From: Diplosphaera chodatii
Lineage: Eukaryota > Chlorophyta > Trebouxiophyceae > Prasiolales > Stichococcaceae
NCBI GenBank assembly: GCA_032358165.1
Contig: JAALGY010000037.1
Span: forward strand, 1,079,001-1,143,000
DNA length: 64,000 bases
Direction: 5' to 3'
The translations under genes and the position numbers were made by a program. Of this stretch, positions 1-12,398 are shown piece after piece. The notes under the pieces are model-generated. The model saw nothing but the letters and a program-made list of their open reading frames with translations. It made no database searches and had not been told where the DNA came from. Position 1 is the stretch's first letter; each line of letters begins with the position of its first letter.

Positions 1-517
1 GTGTCCAATAACCTCGGCTGCATGCACATTTCAGAGGCGTGTAACGGTGAGCATCAATCTCACGACACTAGAGGATGCACTGCGACTAAGTGCATGTTTG
101 CTGCATGCAGTCTGCTGGCATTGGGCCACAGCAACAGGGCGCAAGCTTGCTCTGAGCGTTTGAGGTACAAACTCCATGAATGACAGCTGCCTGAAAGGCA
201 GCTTGGTCTGACCGGAGTCGGGCCAGTGGGAAAACCTGTCAACCTCCTCCGCACATCGTGTCGTCGTCATGAGCTCGCCAACGGTTGCAAGCAGCATCAA
301 TCGCATAGGACCTCAGCTGTTCCAGCGTTTCTTGACGCCTGCTCGGGGCGCGCGACTGTCTGCGCTGCGTGTCGTATCCGTAATCTCACAAGGGCCCTTG
401 TGTCTTGGGGCGCGTTATGTCCCACGATCATCGCCAGCGAGCAGCAACGCCGGATGCACATGTACGAGGGTATACTGCCTGAGATGTAGCAGCTGAGGCC
501 GCAGCGCGTACTGCAGG
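1..517. other. Upstream region of the Fused-type kinase gene; no gene recognised
   Basis: Short open frames on both strands show no recognisable domain and no exon-like conservation. The stretch probably holds the promoter and 5' UTR of the kinase that starts at 518. It could also hold the 3' end of a gene lying mostly outside the window, which cannot be decided from this side alone. Confidence 0.4.
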
Positions 518-3500
518 ATGGGCCTCGATGATTACCATGTGCTTGAACTCATTGGGGAGGGCTCCTTCGGCAAGGTGACCTTTGCTTACCAGATGCTTGA
601 TCTGCACAGGCACAACAATGCATGTCCGGCTTGTCATGCTGGCGCGTGTGGGAAGGCATCCAATTGGCCGCCCGTTGAGCTGTCAGTTGCAGTTTGCATC
701 GCTCACAGCCATCGAATGATGCGTCTGCTGCACGTCTTGTGACTCCATTCCAAGACCAGCATCGGGGTGGTAAGCATAATCATGATCCATCACAGGTGTA
801 CAAAGGCCGCAAGAAGTACACTGGGCAGATGGCAGCGCTCAAGTTCATCAACAAGAAGGGCAAGGGTGCAAAGGAGGTGGCATCGCTGCGGCAGGAGATG
901 AACATCCTGTGCACGCTGGAGCATGAGAACATCATCCGGTGGCTGGAGCACTTTGAGACGGACACCGACTTCGTCGTTGTGACTGAGCTGGCGCAGGGTG
1001 ACTCCTTTGACATCACTGTATGCATCCACCATGAATTGCATCTGTGCATTTGCCGATGACACCCTCAATCATGTCAGGATGATACCCACTCTGGGCACTT
1101 GCTCTGTCTTGCTGCATGGGATGCAATGGAGGTGGCACGCAGGAATCTCTACGTGACATGCAGGCGAGCTGTTCAATGTGCTGCTCACCGACAAGCGGAT
1201 GCCAGAGGAGGTGGTGAAGGACATTGCGCGACAGCTGGTGCAGGCTCTATGGTACTTGCACACCCGCCGCATCATCCATCGGGACATGAAGCCTCAGGTG
1301 CACTCAAGGCGTCTATGATGTCACAACATGGACGGCGTCTGTTGATGGCACAAGATCTGGGGCTATGCTCTTCATTGATGCTCGGCTAATGTTGCGGCAG
1401 GTTGATTGATCTCATCGTTCTGCCACCTGCAGAACATCCTGATTGGCGCGAACGGCGTGGTGAAGCTTGCCGACTTTGGCTTTGCACGCGCCACCAGCAG
1501 CAACACGCTCATGCTGACGTCCATCAAGGGCACGCCACTGTACATGGCCCCGGAGCTGGTGAAGGAGGAGCCCTACGACCACAGGGTGGGTGCAGCGCGC
1601 TGCTTGTCGGCACATCAAGTCTGCAGATCGATGAATCTAAGAACAGCGATGGCTGCTGCCATGTGCCTTTACACCCTGGGCAGGGCAACACGAGAGTGGT
1701 CTGGTGCGTAGGTGGACCTGTGGTCGTTGGGCGTCATTCTGTATGAGCTGTACAAGGGCGATCCACCGTTCTACACCAACTCCTTGTACTCGCTCATCAA
1801 CCACATCATGACGCACCCCGTGAACTACCCCAAGAGCATGTCGCCAGAGTTCCACAGCTTCCTGAAGGTGTGCAGATGCATCTGAAGCTGTCTACCACGG
1901 TCATCCCCAGCGGCAAAATGGGCTTCAGCTCTTGCTTCACAACTATGGCTGCTGGTGTGCTCAATTGCTGGCCATATGCCGCAGGGTCTGCTGGAGAAGG
2001 ACTTCAGGCACCGCCTGGACTGGCCGAGGCTGGCCCAGCACCCATTCGTGAACCTTGACGAGCAGCTGATCGGAAAGGGCCAGCCTGAGGTTCCCACTCG
2101 CCTCCCTGGCCTGGAGGCCATCGCAGGTGCGGCTTCACCTGCCGTGCTGAGACTGCTCGTGCACTTGAGTTGCATGACGAAGTGTGCGGTGGAGCCAGCA
2201 GCAGGGATCCTGCGTCCAGCGGCCTGACGTGCGAGCCGCTGTCACCTGCAGAGGAGAGCTCAGGCGAGGGGACCCCGGCAGAGGGCCCTGCAGGCCGGCC
2301 TCCGCCGCAGCAGGGGCAGGGCGACACACCGCACAGCAAGGCAGCGCCTGGCGAGGGGTGTGCGGGGCAGCCAGGACTGCATGCAGTGCCGGCGCGCCCC
2401 GGCAGGGAGTGCCCGCCGCCGCCGCGGTCTCCGCAGCCCGCCAACCTCCGGTCCCCGCTGGCAGAGACCCAGGTGAGCATGCTGGCTGTCAGGGCTGTGG
2501 AGCTGTGGCAGCAGCCGCGATGTACACGGTGGCCAGAAGGCAGGCCTTGTCACTGAGTGACTGAGACAGCACCAACACATCTGAACCATGATCTTTTCAG
2601 GCAACATCGCCGACACTTCACCCACAGCAGAATGGGTTCCGGAAGCCGCCAGCCACAGCGCCTCCAGCCGTTGGTCGGATCCAAACCCGCTTGCGAGCAG
2701 AGGAGACGTCTGGTGCGCATGTGGCAAGAGCGATTTTCAGACTATGCTGCATTTTCCGCTGTAAAACGGTCCTGATGCGACATTATTCTGTGTGCAGGCG
2801 AGAAGGCAACGCGCCACAGTGCGGAGACAGCGCAGCGGCGGGCACAGCTGCCGACGGTGTCAATCTTGAGGGCAGACGCGGTGCAGATCCTACAGGTCAG
2901 CAGTTGCCTCCTGACATTCGTTGCATCTACCGCCTACTGGGGATGTGTCTCACGAGCCAGGGCCTAAAAGGCTTGCAATGCGACTGCAAGCAGGCAGCAG
3001 AGGCACAGGCGGGGTCCAGCAGCGGCGCGCACGCGCTATGGGGTGACAAGCGCACGGTGCCTGCGGCGCTGCAGCTGCTGTCGGTGCCGGCAGGCGGCCC
3101 GCAGCACATGAACTTCAAGGACCCCGATTTCCAGCGCGCCCTCAAGGTGACCTTCTTGTTGTATTATGTAGTGTTTGGCAGCTGCAAGCAAGGCCTCCCA
3201 CTGATTGTAGCTCTACTCTGTTTGCACCTTCGGTCGGAGGAATTAACCTCTTCCTGCAGGTGTCGATCAACATGCTGCGGTATGGTCTAGGGAGGTCGCA
3301 GAGCGTCCCGCTGCAGCTGGGCCTGGCGGCCGCCATCAGGGCGGCGGCAGCCGCTTCGCCCGCGACCGCCGTGGCAGCCGTGGACTTCATGCGGTACACG
3401 GAGAGCCACCTGGCGGAAGCGCTGTCAGAGCGCCGCAGCTCCGCTGCCGACAGGTGCATGGTGCCCCACGAAACTGTTGCTGCCGCATGCTACGCTTGAC

Positions 3501-6500
3501 GGTGCAATACAAATCAAGAAGCAAGATTCTTCAAAGCAGAGCTGAACTGTGTGCTTCAGGATAAGGGGTGCTGACAGCACATGGTACGTTTGTGAAGCAG
3601 GTTCATCTCGCTCGAGGAGTCGCCCCGGCTGTATGCCAGGCTGCTGGCGACTCGTGACGGGCCGGACCCCTGGTCCGTGGTGGCTGCGGCAGCTGACGGC
3701 ATGGCAGGCATCCTTCGGCGGGCTCAGGTGAGTCGCTGGCCTCAAGCGCCATACAAAACCATCATAAATTCACCAGTATGCACCCTGATGACAGTGCTTA
3801 CAGGCGCCACCTTGTGCCTGCCCTGCAGCACACCCTGGCTGATGGCACAGCTGGCCAGCCAGCAAGGGAGAGGGCAGAGGGTATACTTGTGACCCTGCTC
3901 CACGAGAAGGTCATCCACTCCCTTGTAACCTGCACAGCCGATGCAGCAGGTAAGCACAGTAGTGTGTAATGCATTTCGGGCCCGACCGTTGTACGGCCTT
4001 TCATCAAGGGTTTCAGCGTGCTTGTAAGCCGCTCCTGTTGCTACATCTGTCTCAGACTGGCAGCAAACATGCACACTGATCAGCGCTCTGCGCCGCATGC
4101 GAAGGCTCGAACGAGGCAGCCTGCAGCGCCGCCATCTCAGCGCTCGAGGCGGCTGTGCACGTCCCCGCGGCGGGGCCCACCTCGTCGCGGGCGGCGGAGG
4201 CATTCCCGCTGTCCGCAGCCCTCAGCATGGGCGGCATCGTGGCCCCGGCCGGCAGCCTGCAGGGCGTGCGGCTCAGGCGGCCGCACAAGCTGCTGCGCGC
4301 GACGGCCGAGGCTGCCGGCGCCTGCCTTGCCGAGAGGCGCACCGCACTCAGGTCTGCCAGCGCTTGTCCTGAGTCACGCTCCGTGTTGGTGCCATCCCTA
4401 GGCGACTGCACTCTGCCGGCAGCGCCTCACCGCCTCACCGCCCTGCAACCATAGTGACATGGCATGTCATCAGCCAAGCAGCTGGGCGTGTCACATGGAA
4501 GGCCAACGTCCTTCGCTGGGTCCAGGGCGCTGCGGAGCCGGCTCGCGGCGGTGCAGCTGTGCGCTCCCAATGGCAGCAGGCCGGGGGGCGGCGGCAGCAA
4601 CGCAGCTTTTGCTGTCCTGCGCGCGGTGTTTGCTGCCTCGCCAGCCGCGTGTGAGGCTGCCATCGCTGCCGGGCTGCCACAGGTGGGGTCCACTTGCGTC
4701 CGCTGATCAACATGCACTCTGCATGCAAGGTCTGACTCTGTCTTCCTATTCGCCTGTCTGACACTGATCATGTTACACCAGGCGCTGATGTCAGCTGCCA
4801 AGGGACAGCCAGGCACAGCCGAGGCAGTGGTGGCGCTCTGGGCCCTGGCATCAGAGGCAAACAGCAGCGCAGCGACCAGCAGCCGGCAACTGCCCATGTT
4901 CGCCACGCCAGATGGCCTGAATGCTGCGTTGAAGCGCCTACTTACAATCATGCAGGTATGGGTTTCTAAACCAAGCTCCTGTTTCCATCATCTCTATACC
5001 ACAAAGCTGACCTGTCAGCACAGCTGGCTCCGGGCACCACATGATGTGGGTCACCTGCTCTGCAGGCTGTAGGCAGCAATGCAGTTGCTGCATCGGCAGC
5101 AGCGGGTGCTCTTGGGGCAATGCTCAGCAGCAGACCTGCCAGCACATCGGCTGGACCACAGGCGCCGTTGGCAGGTGGGCCCGAATGCTGTGCATGTCGG
5201 TGCCTGCACACCAACACCCTGCGCTCGCACTTAGGTTGCGGTGCACACAGTGTTGATGGTGACTGAGGCCGTTGGCTGTTCTCGCACTGTAGCAGGCACA
5301 CTGCCAGAGGTGTACAGCCCATCAGGGGCCGCGCCGCTGCGGACGCTGCTGGGGCTAGGGTCCCGCATGGCCCGCGCCCCCGCGCTCGAAGTCGCTGAGG
5401 GCTCAGGCGCCACCACGGGTGGGTCACAGAACACGCTCAGCAGGCGAATGCAGACCCAGCAGGTGACATTCTGCACCAGGGTGTGCTGACCCTATTTCTG
5501 TGCATGGCTGCAGGGCTTTTGGACGGCCCTGTAGTGCTCGCGGCGGCGCTCTTGGCAGCAGGCGGCCCTGCTGCGGAGCCCGGGCAGGCCGTCATCCGCA
5601 CCAATGTCGGCAACCTCGTGCTGAACCTCCTGCAGGAGGCTGCGGAGGTGACCGCCATGCTCTCGCTCCTGCTTGCTGCGCGTTGGGTCCACATCGGTAC
5701 ATGACAGTACAGCACCTACCTCCCACAAACGAACTCCAAGCTGCCTGCAAGGCGAGCAGGGCATGCGTGCCCTGCGACTGGGCCAGAGGCGCAGGGCGAC
5801 TCAGGCGGCAGACCACCCTCAACCCTGAAACACCCGGGGTTGCTCCCCTATGCAGGTGCCGCTTGGGGTGGCGCTGGCGGAGCTGTCGCCGAGCGGTGTG
5901 CGGGCCCTGCTGGCGGCCGCGCAGCTGCTGGCGGCGCCCGAGGGGCTGGGCGCCTCGGTGCTGCTGCGGCGCGGCATGCTGCAGGGGGCGCTCGCGCTGC
6001 TGGCTCCCGCGCACCTGCAGGCAGTGGTGAGCACGAGCCGGGTCAGCTTGTACTGCATTACACACATTGCCAGTGCACCACACGCTGACCGCCATTTGTG
6101 TGCCTTCAATGCCCGTGACGCAGCCATCACCATGTGCAGTGGCCCGTCTAAGTTGAGGTGGCTGGGAGTGCGGCTGTGTGGTTATGCCATCAGCAACGGG
6201 CAACGTTCTAAAGCTTTCGTCGAAGCACGTGTCTACGATCGGTCGCAGGCGGCCTGGCTGGGGCCGGGAGGCGGTGATGCAGGGGCGGCAGGCCTGGCAG
6301 AGGCAGTGGCCGAGCTGCTGATGGGGCCGCTGCGGCCTGCGGCTGCTCTGCCAGAGGGTCACCTGCTGCAGTACCAGGTGCGTCAAGCCGACAAGCGTGT
6401 TGAGACCTGCGCCTGCTGGGATGGCCCTGCAGATGAGCATGCTACAATTCCTGGGTGGTATCGCCGTGAAGGCTGGTGCTCACCATGCACGCTTGACATT

Positions 6501-8422
6501 ATATGCAGCTGCGCCACTTTAATCGTTTCATGAGCCGCCTCTTTTTGAATGTGCGGGCCATAGAAATTGCGCACGCGCTCAACTGCGCGAAGTCTGGTCA
6601 CGTATTTCACATTGATGTGCAGATCAGTGCTAGAGTTGCATCCAGTCGCATCCACCCTGCATTGACCAGTCCGTGGTGGTCGTGCAGAAAGCACTGATGG
6701 CAGTCGATGCGGTGGGCGTGCTGACACGCGCGCTGCCGGCGCTGCCACTGGCCGGCGGCGCGAGGCTGTTCGAGCTGGCGCAAGTGCTGGTGGGCAGCGA
6801 GCGGCGGCTGGGGCGCCACTTTGCGCAGCAGTTTGTCGCCGCTGGCGGGCTGCGGCCTGCGTGCCTGGACAGGTACACTGCACTGATGACTTTCCTCTTG
6901 ATACGAACCTGTGGCAGGTCTCTGGGTTTTGCTTATATCTCCGGCCTACGCGCTGATGCGAGCGCCAAGATTGAAATGCCATGACCCCGGTTGCATGATG
7001 GCTCGTGCCCCAGGGTGACCGGCGCCAGCGTCCCAGCTGAGGCGAAGGAGCAGGGCCTGCTGCTGCTGAGCAACATGGCGCGCATCGACGAGCGCTTCTA
7101 TGCGCCCCTGGCTGCCGCAGACGTCTGCGGCCATGTGAGCACCGGTCTTTCCTGATCGGTGCATCCTGATGCTGCTGGAGGATGCTGCTGGGTTAGGTTG
7201 CATACCCGGCCAACATCACTCCCTGGCCACAGCACTAGCATGCTAACACGGCTGCCGTGGGACTCGAGCAAGGTTCTGACGCGTGCTGCCTCCCCGCCTG
7301 CAGCTGCGGGGCATGCTGCAGCACACGGCAGCGGGCGTGCGGGCGGCGGCGGCAGGCGCGGTCGGCAACCTGGCACGCCACTCGTCGGCGTTCTACGCCG
7401 CCATCGCCGCCGAGCGGCTGCTGCCGCGCGTCATCGAGCTGTGCAGCGACGCCGACGCTGGCGTCCGCAAGTTCGCCTGCTTCGCGGTCGGCTTGCTGGG
7501 TGAGGATCTAGGGGTCGGGTCAGGGTTCTGGGGCCTGGACATGCCACAGTGCAGACCAACAGGCGGCAACCCACGACAAGTGGGCATGTCCATGGCATGT
7601 TCCTGTGCCGCTTCATCTGCACGAGCTTTGGGGAACCCCGCATTGTCCAACAACCTTGCGCCCACATCGTTGGACTCTGTCTCGTGTTCGCAGCCTTCCA
7701 CGGCAGCGAGTTGTACGTCCAGCTGGCGCCGGCGGTGGCGCCGCTGGTGCGCCTGCTGCGGGACCGCGCAAGCCGCAGCCAGTGCAACGCCGCCGGGGCG
7801 CTGGGCAACCTGACGCGCCACGCTGACAGCGTTGTGCCCCACATCCTGCAAGCCGGCGCGGTGCAGGTGGGCCCTTTCATCTGTGAGTCCGCCACGATTC
7901 ACAGTTGCATAGCTTCGCTTGTTTGTCACGGCACCCACGCCAGCTGCAGCCAGCATTGGGTTATTGTGACCATGTGTCTGCTGCGCATGATGGCCAACAC
8001 CCTGTTAAGCCCTGTAGAAGGTGGTGCTTGCGTCTGATCTGGTCGTACTGCAAGTGCACACCTTCGTTATGTGCAGGCGACGGCGCAGGCGCTGCTGCAG
8101 CTGGACCCGGCGTCATCTGACACACAGGACGTGCAGCTCACGCGTAACATCATCTTTTGCTTCACGCAGCTGGCACAGTGGCCCGCGGCGGCTCAGGTGC
8201 TCAGTCCCTCGTGCTGACCTGCTGGTCTGAGGCAGTAGCGCAAAGATGCCACTGAATGTCCTCTCTGTTTCTCTGTTCGTGATGAGGTAAACTGCGTGCG
8301 TGCCTGTGCAGGCGCTGGCTGCGACAGGGGTGGCTCAACGGCTACGGGAGATCAGCTTGCAATCGCCATGCAGAGATGTCCGCCCGGATGCTGAGCGCCT
8401 GCTCAGCTGCATCAGAAGCTGA
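518..8422 (+). CDS. FU: Fused/TIO-type Ser/Thr protein kinase with ARM/HEAT-like C-terminus
   Basis: The first exon (518-574) encodes [19 protein letters not shown] with the Gly-rich loop GEGSFG. The exon from about 797 continues [21 protein letters not shown] (VAIK-type lysine). Further exons give the catalytic loop HRDMKPQ (near 1280), the DFGFA metal-binding motif (near 1470) and the [10 protein letters not shown] activation segment (near 1530). Exons to about 2070 complete the kinase fold ([20 protein letters not shown], then HPFV). Near-identity of this arrangement to plant TWO-IN-ONE and animal STK36/Fused supports the call. A low-complexity Pro/Ser linker follows (2200-2900). Ala/Leu-rich ARM/HEAT-like repeats then run to the end, for example [15 protein letters not shown] near 7350 and [15 protein letters not shown] near 7790. 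The last exon (about 8312-8422) ends CIRS-stop. In land plants the family acts in phragmoplast/cytokinesis, in animals in Hedgehog signalling and cilia; the role here is not shown by sequence. About 20 introns are inferred, and middle exons (2.5-6.5 kb) are less certain. Confidence 0.9.
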
Positions 8423-9059
8423 AGCCGCGGTTCACACTTTGCAGATGTAGGGCAGCTGGTGAATGCGCCATGCGTAGCTGGAGACTCTGGCCACAGCTCG
8501 ATTATGTAGACGGTCGAGCGGCAGCAGCTAGTGAGTAGGAAGCCTTAGACAGCAACAGCGAGCACGATTTGAGTACGACACTTCCCAGACTGCAAATGTG
8601 GTGCTGAGCGGGCACCTCCACCATATATAGCGTGCAGTTTGCACCAGTGCCGCCTCTTTGAACACCTGGCATGGAAAACATGAACAAATTGTTTTGACGC
8701 CTCACTGCATCACGTTTGATCTGAAGTAAACAAGGCAGGGTGAAGATTGTACCAGATGTATGGTGGGTATCATGTGCAGCGCCCACCCTGCAGTGTAAGT
8801 TAGCAGGCACATGCTCGGATGCTCCATTCTGCAACTTTAACTACCCCTATCTGCAACGGCTCAATGTGCCGCCGCAGCCGCTCCGCCGCAAGAGCCCTTG
8901 GTTGCTGCAGGCCTGTAGCGCGGTTGCGGCCGCTGACAACCAGCAGGCTAGGTTTGCCAATTGGCTGCACACCAACCATGCACGTGAGACGCTGAGATTC
9001 CATCCGGCATCCTTGACGCCGATTCATCGTTCGCCGCACAGCAGCCGACCAACATCGCA
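8423..9059. other. Intergenic, kinase 3' end to ITPK promoter
   Basis: No open frame with a recognisable domain. It should hold the 3' UTR of the upstream kinase and the promoter/5' UTR of the inositol kinase, which are transcribed in the same direction. No clear TATA box or polyadenylation word could be assigned with confidence. Confidence 0.4.
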
Positions 9060-11713
9060 ATGAGTGACGCAAATGTCCTGCTGATAGGCTACCTGGTGAC
9101 GCCAGAGAAGGTGCGCCATTCACATGACGGACCGAACTGCTGGCACGGATGTGCAAGCTTGGGTGCCTGCGCCGCATGCCTGGGCTGCACACCATGCAGT
9201 GAAAGCACAGTCGTCACGCCCACAGGACATAAGGGCTTTGTACCATCGCAGGCTGCCAAGCACCTCAGCGCTGGGCTGCGGAAGCGTGCAGCAAGAGCGG
9301 GCCTTGAGCTTGTGGAGATTGATGCGTCCCGCCCCATAGCGGAGCAGGGCGACTTTGTTGCTGTCGTCCACAAGGCCGTAGGGGATGCAGGTGAGGGGTC
9401 TAGCTCGCCCTCGCTGGCGGCACCTGCTCGGCATGGCCACTCTGCCACCTGTGCGGAATGGAGCCCTGATCGCACATGACGTGCTCACTCCATGCTGCAG
9501 CAAGAGAGGGACGGCTGCAGGAATTCCAGCGCACGCATGCAGAGATTCCGATCATTGATCCGGTGGAGCATGTCCGCCCGCTGCATGACCGCGCGAGGAT
9601 GCTGGGCGCCCTGTCGAATGGCATCACCATCCTGGTGGGTTGCATGGCGCTCCGCAGATCAGATTTGCGGCAGCACAGAGTGCGAGCAGATGAGTCGCTG
9701 CTCAGAGGCCGGAGGTGGCCTGCTGGGGCGGTGATGATCGCAAGTCAGCTGCCAGTCAGCACAGCATCCAAGTGCTGCTGCGGGTGAGCAGTGCAAGCAG
9801 GAAGGCAGTCGACAGCAGCTGTCATGCTGAGCCATGCGGTTCCTGATCCTCTCAGGCGCCGCATGATGTGGCGGACACCAGCGCCATCGATGTGTCGGCG
9901 CCCGCACAGGTCGTGCTGCCAGCAGGTGCGCGGCCGGCCACCATGGCTGGTGCAGGGCCATCGGAGGCCTGACTAACGTCTGACTGACCATATGAGCACG
10001 CACCAGAGCTGGGACTTCAACGGCGTGGTCCCTGGACCACGACCCAAGGTCTATCGCCAAATGGGCCCCTTTGCCCACCCCTTTGCAAATTGAGCAGCGC
10101 TTGTCCCTTGTTGGTGACCCGCCAGGCGTCAGCGTGGCGGCGGCAATCAGCGCCATGGAGGTCGCCGGGCTGCAGCTGCCCATCCTGGCGAAGCCGCGCC
10201 TGGCGGGCTGCCACGGCTCGCACGAGCTCGCGCTCGTGCGCGACCTGGCCGGCCTGCAGTCCCTGGTGCGTGCTGTCGGCGACACCAGCACCCGGATCTC
10301 TCAACGTCTCTGCCGCCCTTCGGCGCGCCCGCCACCACATGCTGGCGCCTGCGGAGTCGAGCCGGGCGTGCTACCGCCACAGGAATTTTATGCACTGCGT
10401 TCACAGCTGCGTGATGCCCCCATCCCGACGCTCGGTGCAGGTGTTTGAGACGGAGGACAGCGGCCTGCGGCTGCCGGTCGTGCTGCAGCAGTACATCCCG
10501 CACGGCGGCATCCTCACGAAGGTAGGTCTTGTCAGTCTGTTCCTTGGGGTGTGAAGTGCTGAGGATGCATGGGTGCTGTGGCGCTGGCCTCATCGTAGGC
10601 AAGCTGGTGACTGAGGCGCCACCCAGCGTGGCTGCAGCGCCAGGGTTGCATGCTGAGAGCGGCGGACAGCGGCTGAGGCATGCTGCGCGCACTGCACGTA
10701 CAGGTGTTTGCCATCGGGGCAGCGACGGTGATGGCTCAGCGCCCCTCGCTGGACGCGGACAGCCTGCAGGGCAGCGGCATCATCAGCCTGTCGCGGGTGT
10801 CGAAGTTCAGGGGCGGTCCCGACGGCAGCCCCGCCAGCGACGGCGCTCGGGGTTCGGCGCCCCCTGGGGCGGCCCCAGCGCAAAGGGACATGGTCGCTGG
10901 CAACGGGGGCAGCCCTGCAGCTTTGGTGCCACTCGGCCGGATCGAGGTGGCTGCGGAGCATGCAGCTGCGGCAGCAGCGGCAGAGGCAGCAAGTACTGAC
11001 GCAGCAAGGCAAAGCAGCCTCAGCGTAGACGCACAGCTTGATGCCAGGCAAGCAGCGGCAGCGATGGAGCCGCCGGAATGGTTCATCAGGTGCTCATGCA
11101 GTTGCCGCAGGAAGCGGCACGGTGCGCGCTGGTGGCTGCATGCACAGGCTCTCTCAGAGCACACACTGTCACGCTCCTAGGGCCTGCTTCACTCGCTTCC
11201 TGTTGGTGTGGAAGTATGCGACGACCTCTGCCCTGCTTGTGCCACAGGGGCCTGACGAGGGAGCTCCAGCACGAGCTGGGCCTGCAGCTGTTCAACTATG
11301 ACCTGCTGTGCCCTGTGCCAGGTGGGTGAAGTCATGCCGCGAGTTGCATACTGCATGGTGCAAGTGGTGCTGCAGTGCATGGCAAACGTCCTGTCGCCCC
11401 ACCCTGCAGGTGCTGCACCAGGCAGCGACAGCAGCCGTTACCATGTGATCGACATCAACTCCTTCCCGGTGAGTCAGGCCCTGCACACTCCACGGCCTGA
11501 CAAACATTGGCCTGACACAGCACCCGGCGCGAATGCGGGCGTCGCATGCACCTTCATGTGTCGTGTGTGTCTGGTCTGCAGGGTTACGAGAAGCTGCCAG
11601 ACTACGAGGCGATCATGACAGAGTTTTTGCGTGCGGTGGCGGATGGAGCCCAGCCCAAGGGGCAGAGCACAGGCTATGGCCCAGCCACCTTTGCCGCCTG
11701 CTCGCAGCTGTGA
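9060..11713 (+). CDS. ITPK1: Inositol-tetrakisphosphate 1-kinase (inositol 1,3,4-trisphosphate 5/6-kinase family)
   Basis: An ATP-grasp enzyme that phosphorylates inositol phosphates on the way to phytate and inositol pyrophosphates. The start at 9060 gives MSDANVLLIGYLVTPEK, the usual N-terminal strand of ITPKs. Exons then give GFVPSQAAKHLSAGLRKRA (about 9236-9390), IPIIDPVEHVRPLHDRARML (about 9540), and LVGDPPGVSVAAAI followed by LPILAKPRLAGCHGSHELAL (10108-10260; nucleotide-binding Lys and the K-P..S-H-ELALV block). VVLQQYIPHGGILTKVFAIG (10480-10715) matches the VLQ(E/Q)..HGG..(F/T)KV signature. FNYDLLCPVPG (about 11296) and YHVIDINSFPGYEKLPDYE (11440-11610) give the DxN metal-binding motif. 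The stop is at 11711-11713. An Ala/Ser/Gly-rich insert (about 10810-11080) is unusual in length. About ten exons. Confidence 0.88.
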
Positions 11714-12398
11714 ACGAGTTGTGAAGCTGCTGAGGGGACGGGTGTAGCTGCGGGAGCACTGTCAGACGCTTGCAATACCCGCCTAAAGCACGTGGGAGGC
11801 AAACGATGGGCAGCACTTCGGCCCTGTGATCATGTGATCCACCCCTATCACTACATGCAGTGAACATGTGTTGGGCAGGGCAGATGGTCAGATAGCAGCT
11901 GACTTGCCGCGCAGCAACCATGCATGGCTTGAGAGCAGTCATTTCAGCACCACAGCGGGTGTGCGGAGGCATATACAGTTGTTGCACGGCTGTCACGGCT
12001 GTGATCAATGTCGAACTTGTCATGAGGTGAGCGACGCTTGCAACCAAGTCGCATCAAGGTCGTGACGCGAGGCTCAGCACAGCAGCGGCTATATCTCAGC
12101 CAGAGGTGCTCCTCGTCTCGAAGCAGTTGTGCAGCCGATGCTGAGCACCCTAGCATGGCTACAATGGCGGCACTCATCTGCCACAGTTCAGACGTTGGGT
12201 GGCGTCTTCAGGCATAACTTTGACGTGGACGTGCTACCTCCGAGTGGTTGCGTGTGAAATTCCCTTTTTCTGACATACTCCTGCCAAACACTGCTGTCCC
12301 CCCTCAAACAAACCAATGGTTGCAAGCGTCTGCCTGGCAACTTGTCACCAACATGTCATATGTCCAGCTGTGTCTGGCCATGTAGGGGTGTGAAGCAG
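11714..12398. other. Intergenic between convergent ITPK and MRM1-like genes
   Basis: The two flanking genes end towards each other, so this 0.7 kb should contain both 3' UTRs. The open frames across it show no recognisable protein features. Confidence 0.4.

Noticed and set aside
5592..6440. 282-codon open frame on the minus strand
   Set aside because: Antisense to the Fused-type kinase C-terminal exons, Arg/Gln-rich with no recognisable domain.
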